Below are positions 43,759 to 53,043 of a stretch of DNA of 64,000 nt, in pieces; within the stretch, counting starts at the first letter, position 1, and every line of letters begins with the position of its first letter. The notes under the pieces are model-generated. The model did no database searches. It was not told where the DNA came from and saw only the letters and a program-made list of their open reading frames with translations. Made by a program: the position numbers and the translations under genes. The DNA comes from an uncultured Eubacteriales bacterium (GTDB taxonomy: Bacteria; Bacillota; Clostridia; Christensenellales; Aristaeellaceae): the NCBI GenBank assembly GCA_902764875.1, contig CACWXP010000017.1:1-64000 (forward strand), written 5' to 3'.

Positions 43759-46700
43759 ATGATCTTTACAGAGCGAAAAACGATCGGCGTATTTATCAGC
43801 AAGATGTTCAGGAGCTTTGACGAAGCGTTTTTTGCCGCCATCGACCGGGAGGCCCGACGGCTGAATGTCGATGTGGTCGTTTTTCTGTCTGCAGGATACT
43901 ATCTGTCGACCACCGACTATGACCTTCAGGAAAAGAACATTCTGCGGCTTGCCCCGCTGGAAAAGCTGGACGGCATCCTCGTCGTGCCTTCCACCTATGA
44001 GAAGGGCGAATTCCGGAACCTGGTTTACGAAATGCTGGACAGAAGAATCAACTGTCCGGTGGCGGTGGTCCGTGAAGAAGCGGAACGGTTCAACAGCGTG
44101 TTTATGGATAATCTTGCCGCATTGCGGATGATGACCCGGCACCTGATTGAGGACCATCATCTGACAAAAATACGCATGCAGATCGGTGATTTTGAAAACC
44201 CGGAAGTGGCCGTGCGGCTGGCGGGCTTCAAAGAGGAAATGGCCGCGCACGGGCTGACGGTTTCGGAAAAGGACGTCTGCAGCGGCAATATGTGGACAAA
44301 CTGCGGCGAAAAAGCCTATAACGCTTTTTTCTCCGACCCGGAGGACCTTCCGGAGGCTGTGATCTGCGCCAACGACTATATGGCCATGGGCCTGATCCGC
44401 GTGCTGCGCGACAAGGGAATCCGGGTGCCGGAAGGCGTAATCGTTACCGGGTTTGACCATATTACGGACTGGGGCACCGATATTCCCAGCCTGACAACGA
44501 TTGAACCGGATTATCAGGGCATGGTGACCCACGCCATGGAACAGCTGGACCGGGAGATCCGCGGCGTATCGGAAAGCCGCATGAGGACCGGTCTGCCTGG
44601 GAAACTGATCCTCGGGGAAAGCTGCGGATGCGGAAAACGGCATAACGATTTCTACCGGGATATGACGAACCGGCTGACGGCCCTCCTGGAAGCGGAAAAC
44701 GACCAGGACGCGGCCATGAACAACATGAGCATCGACCTGGGGGCCTGCACCGACCTGACCGAACTGCACAAGGCCCTCGTCAGCCGGAGGACGGAGAATC
44801 CGATCGTCCGGGATCAGTATATCTGCCTGTTCGGAACGGCGGAAAAACTGATGGACGAAGAAAGCGAACAGGCCTGCCTGGTTCACGCGGTGCGGGATCA
44901 CCGGGACGCGGGCATGCCGATGATCACCTTCGACCGCAAAGACGTCCTTCCGCCCATGGCCGAACGGAAAGACGAAGCGCAGGTTTTTTATTTCAAACTG
45001 CTGCATCAGATGGGGCACAATTACGGGTATTGCGTGATTCATTACGACCCGGGGAAGGTTCCGTCCCGGTGCTTTGTGCAGACCAATGTGCTGCTGTCCA
45101 TCGCCCTGGAAAACATCCACAGGCAGCGTGAACTGATGGCCCTGTATGAGGAACGGCGGATTTCAAGCATTACGGATCATATGACGGGTCTTCTGAACCG
45201 GCGGGGCCTTCTGGAGTCCATCGAACCCTTCTGGGGCGCTTTGACGGGCCGGGATGTTGCGTTTATCTGCATCGACATGGACTATCTGAAGCATACGAAC
45301 GACAATTTCGGGCATGCGGCGGGAGACGTGGCCATCCGGATGATCGGCAAGGCCATTCAGCGGTCGCTGCCGAAGGGCGCGCTCGGCGCCAGAACCGGCG
45401 GGGACGAATTTATCATCTTCCTGCCGGACGCCCGGGACAAAGCGGCCAAAGAGCTGGTTCAGAAATTCCATCAGATTCTGGAGGAACTGAACCGGGAGGA
45501 ACGGCGGTCCTTCACGGTTTCCGCCAGCGTCGGATATCGGGTGGTGCAGCCCGGCCCGAGCATCACCGTTGACGAATGCATCCGAGCCAGCGACCAGGTG
45601 ATGTATCAGATCAAGGAAAACCGTCCGGACCAAAAGACCCGGGCCGCATGGAACAACTGGCAGACGGATCAGATGCCCATTCCTTTCGGAACGGCCACTG
45701 TCAATGCCCCTTATTACGCGCAACCCTGCAACGAGCGGCTGGCTTCCATCCCGGAGGCCCTGATGAAGCTTGCGGAGGGCGGCTATACCTGGGAGCACTC
45801 CTATGTGGCGGGGAAGCCGAACTACGCACTGACTCTGATGGACTATCCGAACATCTATTCCTTTATTCACACCCACGATCTGAACAGGGACGCCGTACGG
45901 AAGGTTCTGTCCGACGCGACGCTGATGGTGCACCGGAAAGCGTTTACGGAGGAGGAAATCGACCTGCTTCTGGACGACGATCAGGCGAAAGCCATGGCGC
46001 ACTTCGCTTCTCCGTCGACCATCGTGCTGGGCGCAAAGGGATACAGCGAGAAATGGATGTACGACCATACCTCCCAGACATGGAAGGCGGAAGGCATCAC
46101 CCCCGGCATGGTCATCGGGGTGATGAACCATTACTACAACCCGCTGTTTGTACAGAAAGCTGCGGACGCGTTCTCACGGAAGCTGTACAATTATACCAAT
46201 ATGGTGGTTCCCGTGAAGTGGAACCAGTGGAAAAAAGGCGAACTCCGGCCGGACGGCTCCATTGAAGAAGGAAACCCCGGGGGAAAGGGCGTGCTGCTGG
46301 ACGTGATGGAATTCTGTCAGTACGGCAATTATCCCACCGGGTGCGAGAGCGTAGCGCTGTACATGCTGCTGCAATTCTACAAGGCGGATGTGACGGTGGA
46401 CCGGATTTACGATCTGCTGCCCATGGGAGCGCAGCCTTTTGACACCGAGAGCGGCGTGCGCTACGGCGGGAACCCGGAACGGGAGTTCGTCGGGGATCCG
46501 AGAAAAGAGATCTCCTACGGCGTTTTCAATGCGCCGGTGGCCGGCGTCGCGGAGCAGATCCGGCCCGGCGTGAATACGAGAAAAGGCGCTGCGATCGACG
46601 AAATCAAAGCAATCCTTGATACGGGAAACCCGGTGCTGGCCTGGTATGTTTCCGCGCCGATGCGGCCGATAATGTACCGGTGGAGCTGGCAGGATACGGA

Positions 46701-46878
46701 CAGCGACGCCATGATCCACTGGCCGGGCGGCGAGCACGCGGTGGTGGTGTGCGGCTACAACGAAAACACCCTCGTGTACCGCGATCCGAACGCCGGCACC
46801 ACAGTTGAAATCGACTGCGAAACCTTTGAAAAGGGCTTTACGGAGATGGGCGGAAGAATCATCTGGTACGAACGGTAA
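43759..46878 (+). CDS. Fusion protein: LacI-type ligand-binding fold, GGDEF diguanylate cyclase, C39-like cysteine peptidase
   Basis: A 1039-aa protein without signal peptide or membrane helix. Residues about 1-285 match the sugar-binding periplasmic-binding fold of LacI-family regulators (TIGVFISKM at the start, VICANDYMAMGLIRVLRDKGIRVPEG, VTGFDHI) but without a DNA-binding helix-turn-helix. About 285-455 is unassigned. About 455-620 is a GGDEF domain with an intact GGDEF (547-551), so it should make c-di-GMP; no RxxD inhibitory site is seen. The C-terminal region contains a C39_2-like peptidase: Cys862 (YPTGCESVAL), His993 (GEHAVVVCGY) and Asp1009 (YRDPNAG). The 640-840 stretch is unassigned. 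ATG 43759 has an AGGAGG site. Cytoplasmic location and the function of the peptidase are inferred. Confidence 0.85.
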   Translation: MIFTERKTIGVFISKMFRSFDEAFFAAIDREARRLNVDVVVFLSAGYYLSTTDYDLQEKNILRLAPLEKLDGILVVPSTYEKGEFRNLVYEMLDRRINCPVAVVREEAERFNSVFMDNLAALRMMTRHLIEDHHLTKIRMQIGDFENPEVAVRLAGFKEEMAAHGLTVSEKDVCSGNMWTNCGEKAYNAFFSDPEDLPEAVICANDYMAMGLIRVLRDKGIRVPEGVIVTGFDHITDWGTDIPSLTTIEPDYQGMVTHAMEQLDREIRGVSESRMRTGLPGKLILGESCGCGKRHNDFYRDMTNRLTALLEAENDQDAAMNNMSIDLGACTDLTELHKALVSRRTENPIVRDQYICLFGTAEKLMDEESEQACLVHAVRDHRDAGMPMITFDRKDVLPPMAERKDEAQVFYFKLLHQMGHNYGYCVIHYDPGKVPSRCFVQTNVLLSIALENIHRQRELMALYEERRISSITDHMTGLLNRRGLLESIEPFWGALTGRDVAFICIDMDYLKHTNDNFGHAAGDVAIRMIGKAIQRSLPKGALGARTGGDEFIIFLPDARDKAAKELVQKFHQILEELNREERRSFTVSASVGYRVVQPGPSITVDECIRASDQVMYQIKENRPDQKTRAAWNNWQTDQMPIPFGTATVNAPYYAQPCNERLASIPEALMKLAEGGYTWEHSYVAGKPNYALTLMDYPNIYSFIHTHDLNRDAVRKVLSDATLMVHRKAFTEEEIDLLLDDDQAKAMAHFASPSTIVLGAKGYSEKWMYDHTSQTWKAEGITPGMVIGVMNHYYNPLFVQKAADAFSRKLYNYTNMVVPVKWNQWKKGELRPDGSIEEGNPGGKGVLLDVMEFCQYGNYPTGCESVALYMLLQFYKADVTVDRIYDLLPMGAQPFDTESGVRYGGNPEREFVGDPRKEISYGVFNAPVAGVAEQIRPGVNTRKGAAIDEIKAILDTGNPVLAWYVSAPMRPIMYRWSWQDTDSDAMIHWPGGEHAVVVCGYNENTLVYRDPNAGTTVEIDCETFEKGFTEMGGRIIWYER

Positions 46879-46909
46879 AAAGCGGGCCGGGGAACAACTC
46901 CCCGGCCCG
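46877..46909 (-). terminator. GC-rich hairpin terminating the Card1-like gene
   Basis: CGGGCCGGGGA (46883-46893) pairs with TCCCCGGCCCG (46899-46909). A T-run (CTTTTTA) follows on the minus strand only, so it serves mainly the minus-strand gene. Confidence 0.8.
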
Positions 46910-46915
46910 GCATGA

Positions 46916-48085
46916 TTATTCCTGATTCCGAAGACGGGCGATCAGCCTGTCCAGGGATAAATCCTCCCATTCAATCAGCTCGATGCCCAGCTTGGCCGCG
47001 CGATTCCGAACGGACGCGCGGTTTCTGCTGCCCGCGATCCCCGAAGTGGCCAGGATGGCCCGGGAATACTTTCCGCCGAACCGTTCCCGGAGGATGGACA
47101 GCTCGTTGAGCGCCTCGGTGTGCACCTCACAGGCTTTGCAGCTGATAAACACGGGCCTGAGCTCCTGAACGGCCATGACGTCGATTTCGTTGGTGACGCT
47201 GTCGCTTCGGATGCTTCCGTTCTGCCAGTTCACAATGGCGCTGAGCACCACATCATCAAAGCAGCCGGCGGCTTTGCAGGCACGCCAGAGCTGCAGCTCG
47301 AGAACGGCGCCCACGTCCCGCAGCCAGAAACGGACGGTTTCATCCGGAAAACGGAAACGGATGCTGTCTTCGGTGATTTCCAGATCCAGAATCAGCTTTG
47401 ACTGGGCCAGGGCAGTGAAAAGACTCTGCTCCACGGTTACGTTACCGTTGCCCGTGTGTTCGGTGAGGGGGCCGGAGACTTCCAGCACGCCGGGTTCGGA
47501 GGACGAAACCTTCTGGAACCAGCTGATCTGCCTGTTCCAGATGCGGCGATATTTTCCGTAGATGGCAAAAAGGCTGTCGATCTGTTCGATGCGGCTTTCC
47601 AGTTCCGCATTATCCGCCCGGCCGGGCAGCAGCGTTCCGCCGGCCATCAGCAGACTGGATTCGACATCCAGCTTTATGTTGGGGATCACGCCCCTGGCAA
47701 AAGATGCATTGTTGATTTCGAAGAAAGCGTTCTTCCGGCGGCTGTAGGTGAAAACAGGCGTCAGGCATTTGTAGGCCACCGCCCCGGCGGCAAAAAGAGC
47801 CGCGTCCGATCCGCCGGATATGTTGATTGCACAGTCCTGATGGGAATCCTGCACTTCCTTCATCACTCTGGCGATTTTGACGGCATTATCCATACTGACG
47901 GGGATAAACGTCAGTTTTGTATCGATTCCTCTGTGCTTCAGGAAGTTCTTTGTGGCGCTTTTCAGCTCCCTGCTCTTCGCAATGTCGGGAGGGCAGAGCA
48001 GGACGCATTCCTGCGGGGAGAACACCAGCGTGGCCAGAACGTTCTCTATCGGCGAATCGTCGTACAGCTCGATCAACGTTTTCAT
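46916..48085 (-). CDS. Orphan Card1/Can2-like (DUF1887) protein: CARF-like sensor plus PD-(D/E)XK nuclease
   Basis: A 389-aa protein resembling Card1/Can2, nucleases activated by cyclic tetra-adenylate in type III CRISPR systems. Residues about 1-145 form a CARF-like Rossmann domain with INISGGSDAALFAAGAVAY (88-105), corresponding to the family's N-x-TGGTK motif but with SGGSD in its place. About 250-389 is a restriction-endonuclease fold: E263 (VLELQLW), E300/D302 (TNEIDVM) and K317 (ISCK), so the nuclease looks catalytically complete. No CRISPR array or Cas10 gene lies in the window. Translation has a GAGGGG site. It converges on the upstream GGDEF fusion. Ligand identity is not predictable. 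Confidence 0.78.
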   Translation of the reverse strand: MKTLIELYDDSPIENVLATLVFSPQECVLLCPPDIAKSRELKSATKNFLKHRGIDTKLTFIPVSMDNAVKIARVMKEVQDSHQDCAINISGGSDAALFAAGAVAYKCLTPVFTYSRRKNAFFEINNASFARGVIPNIKLDVESSLLMAGGTLLPGRADNAELESRIEQIDSLFAIYGKYRRIWNRQISWFQKVSSSEPGVLEVSGPLTEHTGNGNVTVEQSLFTALAQSKLILDLEITEDSIRFRFPDETVRFWLRDVGAVLELQLWRACKAAGCFDDVVLSAIVNWQNGSIRSDSVTNEIDVMAVQELRPVFISCKACEVHTEALNELSILRERFGGKYSRAILATSGIAGSRNRASVRNRAAKLGIELIEWEDLSLDRLIARLRNQE

Positions 48086-48150
48086 TGCACATACCCCTCT
48101 TTCACATTTTAAATCAGTATAACATAAAACCGGAAGATGCGCAAAAAAAG

Positions 48151-48179
48151 TTGACCGACGGCTCCTTTTCGTTTATCAT
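48151..48179 (+). promoter_or_regulatory. Promoter for the lipid kinase gene
   Basis: TTGACC (48151-48156), 17-base spacer, TATCAT (48174-48179). Confidence 0.65.
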
Positions 48180-48216
48180 ATTTTGGCATGAAGAAACGGA
48201 AAAGGAACAGACAGCC

Positions 48217-49089
48217 GTGAAGTACATTTATATTGTAAACCGGTTTCAGACAAAGGACAGAACCGACGAACTGATCCGGAAACTGGAGAAGGTTTCCAGG
48301 GAAATGGACCGGGATTTTGAAATCAGGGTCTATGAAACGCCCGAGGAGGCCGGAACGATCCGGAAAGATTACAAATATACGGAGCATATCCTGACCGCCA
48401 TCGGCGGTGACGGATCCATCAACTGCCTGCTGAACGACATTGCGGACACCCACAATATTCTATCCTTTATTCCTTCCGGCACCGGAAACGATTTTTACCG
48501 GGCTGTGGCCCAAAACGTCGCTGCCGGCATTCACCGGGCAGACATCGTCCGGATCAACGACCGGTATTTTATCAACGCCGCCTGCTTCGGCATCGACGCG
48601 GACATCGCCAACGACGAAAGCTTTATTCACAACAGGTTCATTCCGAAATCCATGCGGTTCAACGCCAGTGTGGTCCGGCATTTTCTTTCGTACCGGAAAG
48701 GACGTTTTCTGAAGGTTGAATGCAACGGGGAAGTCTATGAGGGGGAAGTAACCACTGTGGTCGCCGCCAACAGTCAGTACTACGGCGGCGGGTACCGTAT
48801 TTCCCCGGAAAGCAGGATCGACGACGGGAAGATGGAACTTTACATCTTCGATCATATGAACCGCCCGAAGGTGGCGAAAACCATTCTTTCCATGAAAAAC
48901 GCCGGGCATCTGAACAGCCCGGCCCTGAAAAGAATGCAGACGAACCGCGCCGTGATCACCGCATCAGAGCCCTTTCAGGCAAACATTGACGGTGAAGCGC
49001 TGCTTTCCGACCGGTTCGACATCGAAATGATTCCCGCCGGCATTCGGCTGGAATACAACCCGGTGTTTGTGGAGTCAATGCTGAAATAA
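48217..49089 (+). CDS. Diacylglycerol kinase family lipid kinase (YegS/DagK type)
   Basis: A 290-aa soluble lipid kinase expected to phosphorylate diacylglycerol or a related lipid with ATP. The nucleotide loop is AIGGDGSINCLLNDI, followed by FIPSGTGNDFYRAV and the C-terminal NIDGEAL motif of the YegS/DagK family. Translation most likely starts at GTG 48217; no in-frame ATG precedes it. It is a separate transcription unit with its own promoter. Confidence 0.88.
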   Translation: MKYIYIVNRFQTKDRTDELIRKLEKVSREMDRDFEIRVYETPEEAGTIRKDYKYTEHILTAIGGDGSINCLLNDIADTHNILSFIPSGTGNDFYRAVAQNVAAGIHRADIVRINDRYFINAACFGIDADIANDESFIHNRFIPKSMRFNASVVRHFLSYRKGRFLKVECNGEVYEGEVTTVVAANSQYYGGGYRISPESRIDDGKMELYIFDHMNRPKVAKTILSMKNAGHLNSPALKRMQTNRAVITASEPFQANIDGEALLSDRFDIEMIPAGIRLEYNPVFVESMLK

Positions 49090-49119
49090 AGGAACCGGAA
49101 TGCCGGGTCCGGAATAAAT

Positions 49120-49149
49120 GTGCCAATGGGGTCTGTCCCCAATGGCGCG
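49120..49149. repeat. Imperfect extragenic palindrome
   Basis: GTGCCAATGGGG, 5-base centre TCTGT, CCCCAATGGCGC: a near-perfect inverted repeat in the short gap between two convergent genes. It resembles REP-type or GGGGNCNGNCCCC repeats seen in many genomes, but only one copy is seen in this window. Confidence 0.4.
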
Positions 49150-49152
49150 GCG

Positions 49153-52100
49153 CTACCATTCCAGGATGCGGTCGAAGGGGAGAGGCCTGGCGTAGAAATA
49201 GCCCTGGAAGCTGCGGACATTGTATTTGCGCAGAATATCCCGCATACCGACGGTTTCAATCCCTTCCACACACACCTTTGCATTGCAGATGGACGCAAGG
49301 CCGACGATATTGCCGACGAGCTTTCGGTCGGTTTCGCTGTTTTCGATGTTCATGACGAAACTGCGGTCGATTTTAATGGTGTCAAAGGGAATCTTGCGGA
49401 TCAGCCCCACCGAGGAGAAGCCGGTTCCGAAGTCGTCCATGGCAATGAGAATCCCCATGGCTTTCAGGCGCACGATCACATTTTTGAGCAGGTCTTCATC
49501 CAGCAGACGGCAGCGTTCCGTGATCTCCAGGCACAAATGCTCCGGCGGATAATCCGTATCCTTCAGGATGTGCAGGACCGTATCCACGAAATCCGGCTTT
49601 TCCAGCTGGGTGTAGGACAGATTGACATTGATTACAAAGCCTGGATGCTTTTTCAGGATATTTTTTGCCGAAAACAGGGATTCCCGGAGGATCCAGGCGC
49701 CCAGCTCGGAAAACAGCGGATCCACCTCCAGCACGGGAATAAAATCGTCGGGCGGCACCATGCCGTATTTGTCGTTCTTCCAGCGGAGCAGCGCCTCCGC
49801 GCCGATGAGCTGTTCCGTCTGCGCATCCACCACCGGCTGGAACAGCAGATGGAACCCCTCAAAGTCATGGAGGATGGATTCCCGGATGGCGTGGAGCTTT
49901 TCCAGACGACGGTGGCTGCCTTCGCTGGGATCGTTATGAAACTCCGTGAGATCGCCGCGACGGCGAAGCTTGGATTCGTCGTAGGCGAAATTCAGGCAGC
50001 TGTAAACGGTCTGGGAATCGGTGTCAAAGCCGTCCACCCGGAGGGCGCCGCAGTTCAGATCCATAAGGACCTGCTGGCCGTCCACGGTAAAGGCTTCATG
50101 CAGATAAACCCGGAAACCGTTATAGAAATCCCGCAGTTCGGAAACGGAAAGGGTGTTGCTGATGATGGCAAACTTTGTACCGTCGATGCGGTAGGTATGT
50201 CCGGTGTTTCCGATCTTTTCGAACAGCGCGCGGGCATACTGCTGGATCACGCGGTTTCCGAAGTGGTAGCCGTAAATCTCGTTGACTTCGGAGAACTTGC
50301 TGATGCCGAGCAAAAGCACACTGACCGGCGCGTTCCGGCGAATGGCGTTATCCAGATCCTCAAAGAACCCGTATTGATTGCGGAAACCGGTGAGCGTGTC
50401 AATATGGCCCTGGATCCCGTGATTCCGGATGGTACCGGCGAAGTAATCCGGCTCTCCGGAGGGATCGCGGATCACCGTGCCGCGGCAGGTGCAGACGTCG
50501 TATTCCCCGGAAGGCCGGCGGGCACGGTACTGCATATCGTGGTCCCCGGCGTTTCCGCTGAAGATTTCATCAATGCCTTTGTGATAAGCTTCCCGGTCGT
50601 CGGGATGAATATGGTTTTCCCAGATGTCGCCCGCGCCGTACATATACTCGGAGGGCAGATCAAAGGTTTCCACCGCGTTTTTGGACCAGCGGGAGAAATC
50701 GTATTTCATGTCGCAGAGATAGACATAGGTTCCCTCCGAAACGATTTCGAAGGACTTGAACAGCGTGTCCAGCATGGTGCGCCGCTCGTCGGTGATCATC
50801 CTGAAATTGGCCATCTGCATGAGCATGCGGGCTTCCTGTAGACGCTTTTCTTCCTTCAGGCGGGTTTTGTCATCGTACATCTGATGATCCGCCCGGTTGA
50901 AAACGTCCTCCACAGACAGATCGTGATTCGGAATATAGTCCGCCAGGCCGGCGGCTACAACCGCACCTTCGCCCTTTCGGACATTGTTCAGCGACTGTTT
51001 GTTCAGATCGGTGATCAGCTTCAGCCGGTTTTTATAATCCTCGCCTACGAGAACGATCAGGAATTCATCCCCGCCGATGCGAAACACAGGGCTGTGCTGG
51101 AAGGTGCGGCAGACCAGCAGAGAGGAAGCGCGGATATAATCATCGCCGGCCTTGTGCCCCTCGGTGTCGTTGACCGCTTTCAGCCCGTTGATATCGCAGA
51201 TCACCAGACCGAAGGGATCGCAGCCGCCGGCGGCAATGCGGCGCTGCAGCTCGTTTTCCAGCTCGGTCCAGGCGGTTTTGTTCTTTGTGTGCGTCAGGGA
51301 ATCCTGACGCGCCATCTTGTTGGCCACGGACAGCTCCGCCAGGTGCTCCTGCTCCTTTTTGACTTCGCTGTCGCGGTTCTCCACACAGATAATGAAATGG
51401 CTCTGATCGGAGGAGTAGGTGACGGACATGCGGGTATACTGCGTTTTGCCGCCGCCGACATTCATCCGATAATCCTCGTAGACCTGCCGGGTATTCTCCA
51501 GACGGGAAATCAGGTGATCCCTGTCCAGAAATCCACGGATTCTTTCCCGGTCCTCCGGGAAGATCAGCCGGTCCACATTCATGCGGGAGGACGTAAAAAA
51601 GTCTTTTCCCTCCGCCTGTACCTTGAACTGTCCGGACTTGTGCTTCGTGGAAAGCTCCTTATACGCGGAGGTTTCACAGTCCACGTAGTAAATGAGGTCG
51701 TAATGATCGGCCAGACGCTCGGCAATCTGGGTGTAGGTGACGCTTTTTTCCTGCTCTTCCTCCAGTGCCTGCTTCGCCCGCACCTCGGCATCGATATTCT
51801 TCACGCAGACGATGATGTGTTTTTTGTCCCTGGCCATGATCTCGGTATGCCGGATATGCTGCACCCGGCCGTTTACCACGAGGCGGTAGGCGACGGAGAA
51901 GGAATTCCTGTTCTTCAGATTTTTCAGCATCACATCTTTATAATGGAGCTTCAGAATCTTTTCCTGGTCCTCCGGATGGACATATTTTGCGATGCTGCGG
52001 CGGCTTTCGGCGAAGAAATCGTTCCCCGTGGCCGGGACGTTCAGCTTTTTGTATTCGTCGGTTGATGAAATCTCATCGTAGAAATTGGTGGCGATATCGA

Positions 52101-52635
52101 TATAGTACAGCGTATCGTACTGCTCGGCGAGGCTTTCGGTGATCTGGTCGTACACTTCCTTCTGGCGGGCAATTTCCATGTCCATTTCACGCTGTCGGTA
52201 CTGGGCGTCCACGTCGTTGAGACCGACGATCAGCCGGGGACCGTCCTTCTCAGTGATCATGGCGGCGTTCATCTGGACATGGATGGGTTTGCCGTCCATC
52301 ATCAGCCGGTAAACCAGGGTGAAAATGCCGTCACGCTCAATGGAGGAAAGGATATTTTCCCTCTTAAAGGAAGCCAGGAACCGTTCTTCATCGTCCGGAT
52401 GGTTAAAGGTTTTGAAGACCTCCCGGACGGTTTTGAAGAAATCCGACCCGTCCTTGGCCTGCTTAAAGCTGTCGACAAAATTGTCGGTGGCGCTGAACTC
52501 CCGGTATTCATCTGTTTCCGGGTTCACCAGGTAGACGCAGATGAAATTCCCCGTCAGCGCATGCAGACGGGCATAGATCATCCGTTCTTCCTCCAGCTGG
52601 TCCAGTTCAGTTCGGTTATGCTCATTCAAACTCAT
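49153..52635 (-). CDS. Multi-sensor c-di-GMP enzyme: three PAS-like repeats, GGDEF, PAS, degenerate GGDEF, EAL
   Basis: A 1160-aa soluble protein. Residues about 20-435 hold three PAS-like units of some 140 residues each (each with a YYID/YLVN-type strand and a histidine/acidic HPEDxE or FPEDRE motif). A GGDEF domain with an intact GGDEF (around residue 520) follows, then a fourth PAS (about 640-765), a second GGDEF-like domain in which GGDEF is replaced by DGTKF (around 815), and an EAL domain (about 900-1160) with intact GAEAL, LEITER, MDDFGTGFSS, KIDRSF and EGIET. It may both make and degrade c-di-GMP. ATG 52635 has a GAGGAGGG site. No membrane segment. Confidence 0.88.
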   Translation of the reverse strand: MSLNEHNRTELDQLEEERMIYARLHALTGNFICVYLVNPETDEYREFSATDNFVDSFKQAKDGSDFFKTVREVFKTFNHPDDEERFLASFKRENILSSIERDGIFTLVYRLMMDGKPIHVQMNAAMITEKDGPRLIVGLNDVDAQYRQREMDMEIARQKEVYDQITESLAEQYDTLYYIDIATNFYDEISSTDEYKKLNVPATGNDFFAESRRSIAKYVHPEDQEKILKLHYKDVMLKNLKNRNSFSVAYRLVVNGRVQHIRHTEIMARDKKHIIVCVKNIDAEVRAKQALEEEQEKSVTYTQIAERLADHYDLIYYVDCETSAYKELSTKHKSGQFKVQAEGKDFFTSSRMNVDRLIFPEDRERIRGFLDRDHLISRLENTRQVYEDYRMNVGGGKTQYTRMSVTYSSDQSHFIICVENRDSEVKKEQEHLAELSVANKMARQDSLTHTKNKTAWTELENELQRRIAAGGCDPFGLVICDINGLKAVNDTEGHKAGDDYIRASSLLVCRTFQHSPVFRIGGDEFLIVLVGEDYKNRLKLITDLNKQSLNNVRKGEGAVVAAGLADYIPNHDLSVEDVFNRADHQMYDDKTRLKEEKRLQEARMLMQMANFRMITDERRTMLDTLFKSFEIVSEGTYVYLCDMKYDFSRWSKNAVETFDLPSEYMYGAGDIWENHIHPDDREAYHKGIDEIFSGNAGDHDMQYRARRPSGEYDVCTCRGTVIRDPSGEPDYFAGTIRNHGIQGHIDTLTGFRNQYGFFEDLDNAIRRNAPVSVLLLGISKFSEVNEIYGYHFGNRVIQQYARALFEKIGNTGHTYRIDGTKFAIISNTLSVSELRDFYNGFRVYLHEAFTVDGQQVLMDLNCGALRVDGFDTDSQTVYSCLNFAYDESKLRRRGDLTEFHNDPSEGSHRRLEKLHAIRESILHDFEGFHLLFQPVVDAQTEQLIGAEALLRWKNDKYGMVPPDDFIPVLEVDPLFSELGAWILRESLFSAKNILKKHPGFVINVNLSYTQLEKPDFVDTVLHILKDTDYPPEHLCLEITERCRLLDEDLLKNVIVRLKAMGILIAMDDFGTGFSSVGLIRKIPFDTIKIDRSFVMNIENSETDRKLVGNIVGLASICNAKVCVEGIETVGMRDILRKYNVRSFQGYFYARPLPFDRILEW

Positions 52636-52786
52636 ATACGTCCCTCCTCAGGGGGGATTGATCAATCCAGTTTACCATGAAACGCTGATTTTGTACAGGC
52701 GGGGAGCTCATGGAAACAGCCGGGCGTCCGCCTGCGCCTGCATGGATTCCGGGGCCCTTTCCTTATGTGTGAAATCATTCTTTCAT

Positions 52787-52815
52787 ATTATATGACAGGT
52801 GGGCTTTCAGCGCAA
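52787..52815 (-). promoter_or_regulatory. Promoter for the multi-PAS GGDEF/EAL gene
   Basis: Minus strand TTGCGC (52815-52810), 17-base spacer, TATAAT (52792-52787). The 408-base gap at 52636-53043 holds only this and the divergent promoter. Confidence 0.6.
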
Positions 52816-52934
52816 CGCATTCATACAAATGGAAGAAAACCGCCGGATTGTGGCAGCGCTGCGAATCCGGGACGGGGAAGACCGAACAAAGCTGAAAAAA
52901 ATTGTACGGCGGAAAAATTGTCTGTTTTTTTGAC

Positions 52935-52963
52935 TTGAAAATGTCGGGGATTGTCCTTATAAT
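52935..52963 (+). promoter_or_regulatory. Promoter for the secreted 5'-nucleotidase
   Basis: TTGAAA (52935-52940), 17-base spacer, perfect TATAAT (52958-52963). An 8-bp hairpin in the leader (52975-52982 with 52989-52996) follows. Confidence 0.82.
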
Positions 52964-53043
52964 AGTTTTTAAAGATGCCTGAGGTCATTCGGGCATGAGA
53001 GTTCCAAATTATTCATATCCAATAACGGAAGGGGAGGTTTTCC

